Positions 52,252 through 61,264 of a stretch of DNA of 64,000 nt are shown one piece after another. Location: positions 124,001 to 188,000 of the forward strand of contig NZ_BMTD01000007.1 of NCBI RefSeq assembly GCF_014649495.1, in the 5' to 3' direction. This DNA comes from Streptomyces filipinensis (GTDB lineage: Bacteria > Actinomycetota > Actinomycetes > Streptomycetales > Streptomycetaceae). The number at the start of each line of letters is the position of its first letter. Within the stretch, counting starts at the first letter, position 1. The notes under the pieces were generated by a model that saw nothing but the letters and a program-made list of their open reading frames with translations, made no database searches and was not told the origin of the DNA. The translations under genes were made by a program, and so were the position numbers.

Positions 52252-53535
52252 TCACTTCACGAACACCATGTCCGGGTACTTCGCGGACGGGCGTTCCAGC
52301 AGCCGTCCGCTGCGCCCGCGCAGCCAGTGGTCGAAGTAGGCGGACACATAGGCCTCGTTGGTGCGTATCGCGGTGGCCGGATCGATGGTGCCGATGTCGT
52401 CGGTCCGCTCGCAGGGCGACAGGCGCAGCTGCGGCACGAGGGCCTCGGCGTCGGTGAACGAGGCGTGCTCCGAGCCGAGCAGGGTCAGCTGGCGGTTCCA
52501 GCCCGGGGTGTGGGCGCGGAACGCCTGCCAGCCGGGTCCGGTGTCGGTGTCGCCGTCCTTGCCCATGAGCAGCAGGGGGCGGTCGAGGCCGTGCTCGGCG
52601 ACCGGCATCAGCGAGCCGTCGTAGTTCGTCAGGTTGCCGTCCATGTCGATGCCCGCGGTGATCCGGTGGTCGGCGTCCATCGCCAGCGCGGCGGCCGTGC
52701 CGCCCATCGAATGGCCGAACATGCCGACCTCGGCCACATCCACCGCCCCGGTCAGGCCTTGGGGCAGCGGCTGTCCGTCCGCGTCGGGATTCCGGCCGCT
52801 GTTCAGCTCCCGGAGCTGGTCCAGAACGAAGCGGGTGTCGGTGACCCGGACGGCCAGCGCCTTGCGCAGGAAGGAGTCGGTACCGCCCGAGGGCAGCGAC
52901 AGAGTGGCCAGGGAGCCGTTCGGGAACTGGACCTCGGGCGACTCGTAGGTGTTGTCGATGGTGACGACCACGTAACCGCGGCTGGCCAGATCGGTCGCCG
53001 ACGTCGTGCCCCAGGTGCGCGGTTCGCCCAGTCCCGGGGAGTAGAGCACCACCGGGAGCCGCCCGTGGCGCCCGGCGGCGACCGGGGCACCCCGGGTCAC
53101 ATGGGTGACGGTGCGCGCCCAGTCCGCCCGGCCGGCCGGCACGTGCAACCCGAGGTACCCGTTAGCCGTGACGTCGTCGAAATGGGCGGCCGCCGCGGGC
53201 AGCATGTACGGGGCGGCCGGACGGCCGGCCGTGTGTGTCGCGGGGTAGTACACGCTGACCATCAACTCGCGCGTGTCCTGCCCGGACCGCCAGGGATCGG
53301 GCCGTGAGTGGTCCACCAGGTGCAGGTCCACCTCCCCGACCCGGTACGGGCCGGTCGGGGCGGGCAGGGCGAGCGGACGGGAGGACGACGACGCGGTCGG
53401 ACCGGTGGGGGCGGCGCGGGCGGACGCGGCGGCGGGGAGAGCGGCGGTCAGCGTGCACAGCGCGGCGACCGCGCAGGCGGTGAGCGCTCGTCGCGGGGTG
53501 CCCCTGCGACGAGCGCGCGGGAGATGATTCGTCAT
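52252..53535 (-). CDS. Secreted alpha/beta hydrolase (PAF-acetylhydrolase/lipase-like)
   Basis: 427 aa from ATG 53535. Signal peptide (ALTACAVAALCTLTAALPAAASA). The domain begins GEVDLHLVDHSRPDPWRS, typical of PAF-acetylhydrolase/chlorophyllase-like enzymes. It has the oxyanion strand VVLYSPGLG, the nucleophile elbow GHSMGG, an acidic DMDG and the His in GSEHASFTD. It should hydrolyse ester bonds of lipids or polyesters outside the cell. Upstream in-frame codons are unlikely to be used. Confidence 0.9.
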   Translation of the reverse strand: MTNHLPRARRRGTPRRALTACAVAALCTLTAALPAAASARAAPTGPTASSSSRPLALPAPTGPYRVGEVDLHLVDHSRPDPWRSGQDTRELMVSVYYPATHTAGRPAAPYMLPAAAAHFDDVTANGYLGLHVPAGRADWARTVTHVTRGAPVAAGRHGRLPVVLYSPGLGEPRTWGTTSATDLASRGYVVVTIDNTYESPEVQFPNGSLATLSLPSGGTDSFLRKALAVRVTDTRFVLDQLRELNSGRNPDADGQPLPQGLTGAVDVAEVGMFGHSMGGTAAALAMDADHRITAGIDMDGNLTNYDGSLMPVAEHGLDRPLLLMGKDGDTDTGPGWQAFRAHTPGWNRQLTLLGSEHASFTDAEALVPQLRLSPCERTDDIGTIDPATAIRTNEAYVSAYFDHWLRGRSGRLLERPSAKYPDMVFVK

Positions 53536-53698
53536 GGACCAAGCCTGACGGGCCGTCGGCTCCCCCCACATCCGGGGAAGCCCCCGATCTTGTCTCTCGG
53601 GGTATCCGTAGGGGTTCCCCGGGAGCCCGCGGCCCGTGCCGGGAGCCGGTGGCCGGCTCCGATGAGCCCGTGCTCCGCTGCGAGGAGCCGGATGCGCG

Positions 53699-55693
53699 TC
53701 ACAGACCCGCGGGGCACAGCCGGTGCTTCTCACCACCGTTGACCACCGCGTCGACGCACCCGGCGGGCAGTCCGTCATGGGACCTGGTGGAGAAGTTGGC
53801 CGTCATGGTCAGCACCCCCTTGCCGAAGGTGGTGCGCTGGACGAGACCGTCGTGCGTCAGTCGCCGGAAGCCGGTCATCGGCTGTGTGGCCGCGGCCCTG
53901 TGCAGCGGCTCGAAGTACCGTTGCACCTGGGCGATCCGTGTGCCGTGGCGGTCCAGTTCGGACTGGTCGAGGACCAGGTTGAGTGGCACGTTGTACAGCA
54001 TCGCCAGCAGGGCGCGGGTGCGGCTCTGGTCCGGCAGCTTGGACCACGACAGCTCCCAGCGCTCGGTGCTGATCACCGAGTCGTGCAGGACCGTCTGGTA
54101 GAGCGGCACCCGGTACCTGGGGTCGTACATCGCCTTCGCGAGGTCGGCGGGCAGGTGCGCGGGCTGGAAGAACACCCCCGGCGCGGCGGCGGGGGCGTAA
54201 CGGCCCCAGGCCGCGCGGTCCCGCTCCAGCTTCCACAGCCGGTCGTCGACCGGGGTGCCGGAGCCGTGGCTGAAGGCCAGCACTCCGTTCGCCCAGGAAC
54301 CCGCGCTCTCCGAACCGAGCACCAGGCGGCGGTCGCCGGACAGCCACGCCATGCGCGCGAGCCGGTTCCGGCGGTCCTGGGCCTTGGTCATCGGGTGCGC
54401 CGGAGAGTGATCGGTGAACAGTTCACCCGCGGCGTCGACGTCGAGGAAGTAGCTGTTCGCACCGTCCGCGGTCATCTTCCTGGTGCGGTCGGACAGGTAG
54501 TGCCGGGAGGGCTCGGCGTGCCGGAGCGCTTCGGAGCTCACATAGCAACCGCGGTCGCCGAATCCGGTGACGATCGTGCCGTCCGCGTGGCGTACACAGG
54601 CGGCCTGCCACACCGGGGCGGGCCAGGCGGACACGGGTGTGTCGGCCGACGACGGGTCCTGCGCGTTGGCCCAGGAGTCGTAGGGGCCGACGAGATATCC
54701 GGCCTGCCGGGCGAGGCGGGTGGCCTTCCGGTCCATGGGGGCGTCGTCGGCGTCGTAGCCCAGCCACATCCGGTCGATCCCCAGCCCGCGCAGCCGGCGC
54801 ACGCCCTCGGCGGTACGTGCCTGGCCCCAGGTGTAGGCGTGGAACGCGCCCACCAGCTTGGCGACTTCGGGATTCCGTGCGATCTTCTGCCGCAGTGTCG
54901 TGATGCCACCGTGGTCCTGGAGCCAGGCGCGGTAGTCGCGCGCCGCCGACACGGGGGATCCGTCGGTGAGGGCGAACGTCACCGTGTAGCTTCCCGTGGC
55001 TTGTTGCGCCGAGAACGCGTGCGCGGCCTCGGTGTGCAGACGACCGCCGGCGGAGACGAACCGGAGCGTCGTGCCGATGTCCGACTCGACGATGTAGCTC
55101 GTGCCGTGCCGCCCGGACTGACTGGTGCCCCAGAACGGCATGGTCAGGCCGCCGGCCATGTCGGCCTCGGTTCCCGCGAGGCCCCCTGCCGCGGAGTTCC
55201 ACCACCGGTCGGCGACCGGCACGGCCAGGCCCTCGCCGCGCGGGACCTGCAGTTCCTGGGTCGTCCGGTCCGTGCCGGAGACCGGCCAGGTCAGGCTCGA
55301 CCGTCGAGCCGAGCGTACGGTGACGGCCAGGCGCCCGTCCCGCGCGGACGCGGTGACGGCCAGGCCGCGGTCGCCGTAGCGCCAACTGGCGGTCCCACCG
55401 CGGACGGTGACCTTCCCGGGCGCGCCGAGACCACCGGACGCGGGGGCCGAGAGCTGCCATGTGCGGCCGTCGTCCGCGCGGGCCCGCACCGCCAGGGACC
55501 TGATGTCCACTGTGGCGCGGCCGCCGTCGACCGGTACGTCGAGTCGGTCGCCGTGTGCTTCGACGCGGCGGCCCTCCTGCGGGGCGGTGCCGAACGCGGC
55601 GGCCGTGCCGATCACACCGACCATCAGGAGCGCACCGCTCACCGCGATGATCTTCGTCTGTGTCCTGGTCTTCTTGAGCTTCCTCGCCTTCAC
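53699..55693 (-). CDS. Membrane-anchored/secreted glycoside hydrolase-like protein (GH101/DUF5696-like)
   Basis: 664 aa. Short basic N-terminus plus one hydrophobic helix (IIAVSGALLMVGVIGTAAAF). A beta-rich N-terminal half (about 45-270) is followed by a TIM-barrel-like half with HAYTWG, MWLGYDADDAPMDRKA, YFLDVDAAGE and LGSESAGSWANG. The barrel pattern (Asp in LDVD, Glu in GSESAG) resembles the GH101/DUF5696 group, but the family assignment is by eye and weak. Function is probably glycan hydrolysis at the cell surface. Confidence 0.65.
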   Translation of the reverse strand: MKARKLKKTRTQTKIIAVSGALLMVGVIGTAAAFGTAPQEGRRVEAHGDRLDVPVDGGRATVDIRSLAVRARADDGRTWQLSAPASGGLGAPGKVTVRGGTASWRYGDRGLAVTASARDGRLAVTVRSARRSSLTWPVSGTDRTTQELQVPRGEGLAVPVADRWWNSAAGGLAGTEADMAGGLTMPFWGTSQSGRHGTSYIVESDIGTTLRFVSAGGRLHTEAAHAFSAQQATGSYTVTFALTDGSPVSAARDYRAWLQDHGGITTLRQKIARNPEVAKLVGAFHAYTWGQARTAEGVRRLRGLGIDRMWLGYDADDAPMDRKATRLARQAGYLVGPYDSWANAQDPSSADTPVSAWPAPVWQAACVRHADGTIVTGFGDRGCYVSSEALRHAEPSRHYLSDRTRKMTADGANSYFLDVDAAGELFTDHSPAHPMTKAQDRRNRLARMAWLSGDRRLVLGSESAGSWANGVLAFSHGSGTPVDDRLWKLERDRAAWGRYAPAAAPGVFFQPAHLPADLAKAMYDPRYRVPLYQTVLHDSVISTERWELSWSKLPDQSRTRALLAMLYNVPLNLVLDQSELDRHGTRIAQVQRYFEPLHRAAATQPMTGFRRLTHDGLVQRTTFGKGVLTMTANFSTRSHDGLPAGCVDAVVNGGEKHRLCPAGL

Positions 55694-55764
55694 GGCCGTG
55701 ACTCTCGCGACCGGACATAAGAGAGATGTGAGAGGCCGCCGGTCGGACCCGCTCGTCGGACGGC

Positions 55765-56139
55765 TCAGGCCTCACGGACGAAAGTCGCGCACTCCGGACA
55801 GTCGTCGAGGTAGCGATGCCGACACTCAACGGTGTGCTGCAGGAAGGTGATTGCCTCCTGTCTCTGGACGACTTCGCCTGCGAGCTCAGCGATCTTCGCC
55901 CTCACGGCCGCCTGTGCCGACGACTTCTTCGGCGCCATGGCGGCGGTGGCCTCGGGCAACGAGAGACCGACGCGCCGCAGTTTCAGGACCGTGCGTGCCT
56001 GTTCCACGGCCTTGTCGTCGTAGACGCGGTAGCCATGGTGATCGCGACGCACGGTGAGCGCCCCGACGTCTTCCCAATGCCGCAGCACGTGGGCTTCGAT
56101 CCCGAGTTCTGCGGCCACTTCTCCGATCGTCTTCACCAT
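55765..56139 (-). CDS. MerR-family regulator with C-terminal Cys cluster
   Basis: 124 aa. N-terminal MerR winged HTH (TIGEVAAELGIEAHVLRHWEDVGALTVRRDHHGYRVYDD), then a coiled-coil dimer helix and a short end with CRHRYLDDCPEC. The three cysteines resemble metal- or thiol-sensing tails. It diverges from the NmrA-type gene 45 bp away and should regulate it. Confidence 0.9.
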   Translation of the reverse strand: MVKTIGEVAAELGIEAHVLRHWEDVGALTVRRDHHGYRVYDDKAVEQARTVLKLRRVGLSLPEATAAMAPKKSSAQAAVRAKIAELAGEVVQRQEAITFLQHTVECRHRYLDDCPECATFVREA

Positions 56140-56184
56140 GGGCGCCTTGCCTTCATGTCGACCTGAACCCCTAGCGTCTCGATC

Positions 56185-57066
56185 ATGCCTGATACCCCTG
56201 GCCCCGTGGGCACCTCTTGCCGTTCATCGATCCTGGTCACCGGCGCAGCCGGCAACCTCGGCCGTGAGGTCGTCGACCGTCTCCAAGCGCGCGGTGCGTT
56301 CGTACGAGGCCTTGTGCGCGAGCGGATGCGTCCGCGCCCCGGAGTCGAGTGGGTGGTCGGCGACCTCACCGACGCCGCCGCGGTGCGCGCGGCGCTCGTG
56401 GGCATCGACGCCGTCTTTCTCATTTGGCCACTGCTCGATGCGGCCCCCGCCCACGACCTGGTTGCGGAACTCGTCGCAGCGGCTCCCCGTGTCGTCTACC
56501 TGTCCTCGACAGCCATAGACGACGAGGCCGCCAACCAGAGCGATCCCATCGTTCAGGTGCACGCGGACATGGAAGCCCTGCTCCGCAACGCTGGTCTGCG
56601 CCTCCTGGTGCTACGCAGCGACACACTGGCGTCCAACGCGCGGGGCTGGGCGTCACAACTGCGGGCCGGCGACGTGGTGTCCGGCCCGGACATGGCGCGC
56701 ACAGCCGTCGTCGACGAGCGCGATGTCGCTGGTGCGGCCGTAGCCGTGTTGCTCGCCGAGCACGACCAACTCGGTCACGAACCGCACCTGTTGACAGGAC
56801 CTGAGGTACTGAGTCGCACGGACCAGGTCGCCCTCCTTGGTGCCGCGCTCCGGCGCCGCCTGCGCTTCCAAGCGGTCACCGCTGACCTCGCGCGGTCACG
56901 GATGCTCGCAGACGGGCGTCCCGAGCGGCTGGTGGAAGCGCTGGTCGCCGCCTCGATGCGCCGGCCGGAGTCACACCGCACCACCGATCATGTCGAGCGC
57001 CTCACCGGCCGACCGGCTGGGACCTTCGCGAGGTGGGCCATCGACCATGCGGCCGAGTTCGGCTGA
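56185..57066 (+). CDS. NmrA-like NAD(P)-binding protein
   Basis: 293 aa. Atypical SDR: N-terminal VTGAAGNLGREVVDRL (GxxGxxG), VWGDLTDAAAVRAAL-like VVGDLTDAAAV, and PRVVYLSSTAIDD without the usual YxxxK. The C-terminal half resembles the NmrA/QOR2 group (TGPEVLSRTDQVALLGAALRR). It may be a quinone/NADPH sensor or reductase. ATG 56185 lies 45 bp from the divergent MerR. Confidence 0.85.
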   Translation: MPDTPGPVGTSCRSSILVTGAAGNLGREVVDRLQARGAFVRGLVRERMRPRPGVEWVVGDLTDAAAVRAALVGIDAVFLIWPLLDAAPAHDLVAELVAAAPRVVYLSSTAIDDEAANQSDPIVQVHADMEALLRNAGLRLLVLRSDTLASNARGWASQLRAGDVVSGPDMARTAVVDERDVAGAAVAVLLAEHDQLGHEPHLLTGPEVLSRTDQVALLGAALRRRLRFQAVTADLARSRMLADGRPERLVEALVAASMRRPESHRTTDHVERLTGRPAGTFARWAIDHAAEFG

Positions 57067-57162
57067 TGGAACAACCGGCTCATGGGACTCGGTTCGGACC
57101 TCTGGCCGTTCGGGTCGGCGAGGGTGCACACCTGGCCGGCCTCGCCGACAACGCCTGTGCCC

Positions 57163-57612
57163 TCACCGCGTGTTGAGGTAGAGCTGCGGAGACCAGTTGG
57201 TGCACTTCGACCGCGAGAGGAACCCGCCGCGGTTGCACGCCTGGACCACGAGGTTGTAGTCGCCGTGGCGAGCCGGCCACGACCACAATCCCTTCCCCGC
57301 GTTCAGCTCACCCTGCTCCCAAGGACCACCCGGCGCGACCCAGCGGACGTTGTAGTGCGTGGCGTTGTACCCGCCGTATATGACATAGACGTACCCGTTG
57401 CACCGGTCGTACCGCGCTCCTATGTAAGGCGTGTTATCCCACTTATACCTGTTCGGAGACCCGCCGATGTTCGTGCCGCCACCAGGCGGGAAGGCGTCCA
57501 CGTAGCACCCTTGCGCAGCGGCATCGGTGACCGCCGGCGCTGTCACAGTTCCGGCGGCAACGGCGCAGGAGGAGAGCGCCATCGCCATCCGGCGCAGCTT
57601 CAGTGCAGCCAT
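57163..57612 (-). CDS. Small secreted cysteine protein
   Basis: 149 aa from ATG 57612. Signal peptide (RRMAMALSSCAVAAGTVTAPAVTDAAA). The mature ~115 residues are rich in Gly, Asn, Tyr and Trp, with four Cys (GCYVDAFPPGGG, DRCNGYVYV, QACNRGG, RSKCTNW), probably two disulfides. No catalytic motif. Codons are less G/C-biased than in neighbouring genes (TAT, TTA-type third positions), hinting at recent arrival. The function is unknown. Confidence 0.75.
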   Translation of the reverse strand: MAALKLRRMAMALSSCAVAAGTVTAPAVTDAAAQGCYVDAFPPGGGTNIGGSPNRYKWDNTPYIGARYDRCNGYVYVIYGGYNATHYNVRWVAPGGPWEQGELNAGKGLWSWPARHGDYNLVVQACNRGGFLSRSKCTNWSPQLYLNTR

Positions 57613-58217
57613 TTTCCCACCGTCCTTCCAGCTGAGTGGAGTCTGCGGCCGCCGTGCCCGCCCGCGTCGGAGCGGACCCACATCGGCACCGGCTCCAGAA
57701 CTCGCCGTCTCACGCCATGAAGGGGCCTGCTGGTGACCTGGGTTTCGTCGCACTGATTCGCGGGCCTCAGGCCTGACGCACCGGGCCACTATGTGACGGC
57801 CCTCGTGACCAGGTTCTCACCGTGGCATGTGTGGTGCATCTCGGAGGGCTGTGACTGTGCTGGGCATGCAGGCCGGCGCATCGTTCCGGGTCTCGCTGGT
57901 GTCCGACGGGATCCCCGATCCGTTCATCGAGGCGGTGACGGCCGTGTTCGGCACGGTCGACGTGACATCGAGAGGCCGGGTGGCCGGGGCGGGCCGTTCG
58001 GACTGCAGGCACTTCCCGGGCCGCGCGAACGCGGCCATGCGGCGGCGCGGCTGCCGGGCTGCCGGGGCGGTCGCCGACCGTGCCATGGCTGAGTGGCCGA
58101 TCGGTCGGCGCGGTCGCTCAGGCCCAGCGTCTGCGGGCAGTCGCTGGGAAAGTCCCTGGGCGTGCCCGGCATGTCGAACTCTTGGGATGCCCGGCCTGGT
58201 TCGGGCATGATCGACTC
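57613..58217. other. Long gap with possible relic
   Basis: About 600 bp between divergent genes. From about 57865 a plus-strand frame reads QAGASFRVSLVSDGIPDPFIEAVTAVFGT and then degenerates. It may be a decayed gene start. No operator or hairpin was identified. Confidence 0.35.
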
Positions 58218-58781
58218 GTGGACATCTACCTGGAGACCGACCGACTGGCCCTGCGCCGGTTCACCGCCGAGGACGCGGACCTGCTGATCGAGCTGGACAG
58301 CGACCCGGCGGTGATGCGCTACCTGACCGGCGGCGATCCGACCGCGCCGGAAATCGTCCGCGAGCGCCATCTGCCGAACATCCTCGCCGGCTACGAGAAG
58401 TGGGGCGGCGACCTCGGACTGTTCGCCGCGCACGAGAAGGACGGCGGTGCGTTCATCGGCTGGTTCATCCTGCGTCCCGAGCCGGAGGGCCCGCTGGACG
58501 AGGTCGAACTCGGCTACCGGCTGCGACAGGCGGCATGGGGGAGGGGTTATGCCACCGAGGGCTCGCGGGCCTTGCTGGGCAAGGCGTTCACGGAACTCGG
58601 TGTCCGCATGGTCTGGGCTGAGACGATGTCCGTGAATCACGGTTCGCGCAACATCATGGAGAAGCTCCGAATGACGCTCGCGGCCACCAGCCCTACTCCC
58701 CCCGACATGGAGATGATCGAGGGCTCCGAGTTCGGCGGCGTGCGGTACGAGATCACCAAGGAGCAGTGGGAGCAGCCGTAG
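58218..58781 (+). CDS. GNAT acetyltransferase (RimJ/RimL-like)
   Basis: 187 aa from GTG 58218 (VDIYLETDRLALRRFTAEDA). The domain has the typical early strand LETDRLALRRF, the DPAVMRYLTGG stretch, the acetyl-CoA loop AWGRGYATEGSRALL and the NHGSRNIMEKLRM end. It acetylates an unknown amine, often an N-terminus or small molecule. Upstream codons in frame are non-coding. Confidence 0.9.
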   Translation: MDIYLETDRLALRRFTAEDADLLIELDSDPAVMRYLTGGDPTAPEIVRERHLPNILAGYEKWGGDLGLFAAHEKDGGAFIGWFILRPEPEGPLDEVELGYRLRQAAWGRGYATEGSRALLGKAFTELGVRMVWAETMSVNHGSRNIMEKLRMTLAATSPTPPDMEMIEGSEFGGVRYEITKEQWEQP

Positions 58782-58842
58782 CCACCGTGTGCACGGCCGT
58801 TCGGGCTGTCGCTCGGGGTACTTCGGGGGTGCGGCCGTCCTG

Positions 58843-59073
58843 TCACTGGTTGCGCTTGGCGTTCCAGACCAGGATCGCCACGACCGCGACGATCAGGATG
58901 AGGACCCATACCCAGATGTCGGCGCCGCCGCCGGATCCGGAGCTCCCGTAGTGGTGGTAACCGCTGGAATAGCCGCCGTGATAGCTGCTGTGGTACCCGC
59001 CGCCCCGTCGGCCGCCCAGAGCGAGTACGTCGGTGGACGAGAAGGACCTTGGGGTGGTGACAGGCATGCTCAT
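58843..59073 (-). CDS. Small Gly/Tyr/His-rich membrane protein
   Basis: 76 aa. The N-terminal half is Gly-Tyr-His-Ser-rich (GGYHSSYHGGYSSGYHHYG). The C-terminal half is one transmembrane helix (IWVWVLILIVAVVAILVW) with a basic end. The His/Tyr-rich exposed part could bind metal or the wall. No assignable function. Confidence 0.7.
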   Translation of the reverse strand: MSMPVTTPRSFSSTDVLALGGRRGGGYHSSYHGGYSSGYHHYGSSGSGGGADIWVWVLILIVAVVAILVWNAKRNQ

Positions 59074-59276
59074 GACCGGGACCTTAGGCGGGCATCACAT
59101 GGCACGGGCACGCTCGTTGCGCGCCTGTGACGAAACCTCCGCTCCCTCGGCACAAGCGGCGTGGGTCCGCCCCGTATGTCAGGCCTGGTTGCCGGCCTGG
59201 GGTGCTTCAGCAGGCCGATACGGGAGACATGGGCGGGCCGGTCCGCCGACGCCGAGAGCGCACAGCACGCGCGACA

Positions 59277-59315
59277 CGTGTCTCCAGGGCGCGGTGTCGG
59301 CGCCCTGGAGACACG
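59277..59315 (-). terminator. Hairpin terminator of the ABC operon
   Basis: Arms CGTGTCTCCAGGGCGC and GCGCCCTGGAGACACG (16 bp, perfect) enclose a 7-base loop and end 2 bp from the stop of the minus-strand ABC permease. Confidence 0.85.
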
Positions 59316-59316
59316 C

Positions 59317-60141
59317 TCACACATCGCGGCGCCTCACGACGAGCACGGCGAGCGCGATCGTGATCAGCGGCCAGAGCGCGTACACGATCCAGGAGCCGGG
59401 GACCGTGGCGGTGTAGCCCAGGGACGCGGGCTCCGGCTCCCAGGTTTGGACCAGGCGATTCCACGCTCCCGCCACCAGCGCGTGTTTGACGTCCGCGGAC
59501 CAGCGGTCGGTCTCCGAGAACATGGTGGGCAGCATCAGCAGTGTGAAGACGCTGGTGACCATGGTCCCGGCGGCATGCCGGAGCAGGACGCCGAGGCCCA
59601 GACCGACCAGGGCACAGACCGGAGCCAGCAACGCGGATGCCACCAGCGCCCGGAACACCCCGGGGTGGGTGATCGGAACGCCGGCATGGTGCCCGTCCAG
59701 GATGGCCTGGGAGACCAGGAAGGAACCGGTGGAGGCGACCGTGCCGACCGCGGCCCACAGCGCGCCGGTGATGGCCGACTTGGCCAGCACGACCGAGCCG
59801 CGGGCCGGGACGGCCACGGTCGTGGTGCGGATCAGCCCGCTGCTGTACTCGCTCACGACGGTGAGGGCGCCCATGCTGCCGGCGACAAGCATCAGCGTCC
59901 AGTATCCGGCCGCCGGGTAGGCGTCGAAGGGCAGGAACTCGGCGGGGCCGGAACCTGCAGCCTTGTCCGCCAGCGTGGCCACGGCTGCGGACCCCACGAC
60001 GAACAGGAGGGTGAGTCCGACCGTCCAGGGGGTGGAGCGCAGGGACCGTACCTTGATCCACTCGGAGGCGAGCAGGTCGCGGAAGCGGGCGGGCGGTCCG
60101 GTGACGGGAGTGGCCGGGGAGCCGGAGGCGAGTGTGGTCAT
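59317..60141 (-). CDS. ABC-2-type transporter permease
   Basis: 274 aa, about six transmembrane helices. Begins with a cytoplasmic ASEWIKVRSLRSTPWTVGL motif typical of ABC-2 exporters; TM segments include LMLVAGSMGALTVVSEYSSGLIRTT and the end IVYALWPLITIALAVLVVRRRDV. ATG 60141 overlaps the ATPase stop (ATGA). Together they form a small-molecule exporter. Confidence 0.92.
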   Translation of the reverse strand: MTTLASGSPATPVTGPPARFRDLLASEWIKVRSLRSTPWTVGLTLLFVVGSAAVATLADKAAGSGPAEFLPFDAYPAAGYWTLMLVAGSMGALTVVSEYSSGLIRTTTVAVPARGSVVLAKSAITGALWAAVGTVASTGSFLVSQAILDGHHAGVPITHPGVFRALVASALLAPVCALVGLGLGVLLRHAAGTMVTSVFTLLMLPTMFSETDRWSADVKHALVAGAWNRLVQTWEPEPASLGYTATVPGSWIVYALWPLITIALAVLVVRRRDV

Positions 60142-61058
60142 CGGGACTCTCCTGCCAGGTATTCGACGCTGTCGGCGGTCAGTTCCATGAAGGCCGCCTC
60201 CAGTGAGGCGCTCCGGGGCGTCAGCTCGTCCAGCCGGACACCGTTCTCGAAGGCGAGCGCCCCGATCCGGTCCGCCGTGAGCCCGGTCACGGCGAGCTTC
60301 CCGGCACCCACCGAGCCCTCGGGCTCGACGAAGGCGCCCGCCGCGGTCAGCACGGCTGCCAGCTCAGCGGCCTGCGGGGTCGCGACCGCGACGCTGCGAC
60401 GGGTGCCGCGGACCGCGAAGTCCCGCAGTGGCTCGGCGGCGACGAGGCGGCCCCGGCCGATGACGACCAGCTGGTCGGCGGTGTTCTCCATCTCCGACAT
60501 CAGGTGGCTGGAGAGGAAGACCGTGCGCCCTTCGGCGGCCAGGCGCCGGAAGAGCCGGCGGACCCAGAGCACGCCCTCCGGGTCCATCCCGTTGACCGGC
60601 TCGTCGAACATCAGCACGGGTGGGTCGCCGAGCAAGGCGGTGGCGATGCCCAGCCGCTGCTTCATGCCGAGCGAGAATCCGCCGATGCGACGGTTCGCCA
60701 CCTCGGCCAGCCCCACCTCCTGCAGCACCTCGTCCACCCGGCGCCGTGGGATGCCGTTGCTGCGGGCCAGAGCCGAGAGATGGGCCGCGGCGCTGCGTCC
60801 GCCGTGGATCTGTCCGGCGTCGAGGAGGGCACCGACGTGCCGCAGTCCGCGTGGGTGGCGGTGGAAGGGGACGCCACTGACGGTGGCGGCGCCGGTGGTG
60901 GGCGCGTCCAGGCCGAGAATCATCCGCAGGGTGGTGGACTTGCCGGCGCCGTTGGGGCCGAGGAATCCCGTGACCTGACCCGGCCGCACGGTGAAGGACA
61001 GATGGTCGACCGCGGTCTTGCCGCCGTAACGCTTGGTGAGTTCGCTGACTTCGATCAC
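60138..61058 (-). CDS. ABC transporter ATPase
   Basis: 306 aa from GTG 61058 (VIEVSELTKRYGG). Walker A GPNGAGKST, signature FSLGMKQRL, Walker B VLMFDEPVNGMDP and H-loop SSHLMSEM. The type is that of drug/antimicrobial exporters (DrrA/CcmA-like). It diverges from the NarL-type two-component system at 61265, which probably senses the exported compound. A GTG at 61067 is an alternative start. Confidence 0.93.
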   Translation of the reverse strand: MIEVSELTKRYGGKTAVDHLSFTVRPGQVTGFLGPNGAGKSTTLRMILGLDAPTTGAATVSGVPFHRHPRGLRHVGALLDAGQIHGGRSAAAHLSALARSNGIPRRRVDEVLQEVGLAEVANRRIGGFSLGMKQRLGIATALLGDPPVLMFDEPVNGMDPEGVLWVRRLFRRLAAEGRTVFLSSHLMSEMENTADQLVVIGRGRLVAAEPLRDFAVRGTRRSVAVATPQAAELAAVLTAAGAFVEPEGSVGAGKLAVTGLTADRIGALAFENGVRLDELTPRSASLEAAFMELTADSVEYLAGESR

Positions 61059-61264
61059 GGCACCCACACTGCCGAGAGGACCCCCGTCCGGGCATGGTGC
61101 CATGGGCGGCAATCGTGCGGCCGGGTTGGTCCGTGGGCGTACGTCCCCGGGCCGATGCCGCGCCGGCGGTGGCGGGTTAGTCTCGCGGCGTGAACCCCCT
61201 GACGATCACGTCGTTCCCCACGCGTCGCGCACCGCGGTGCCGTTCCCGGGAGGGAATGCCGCCG

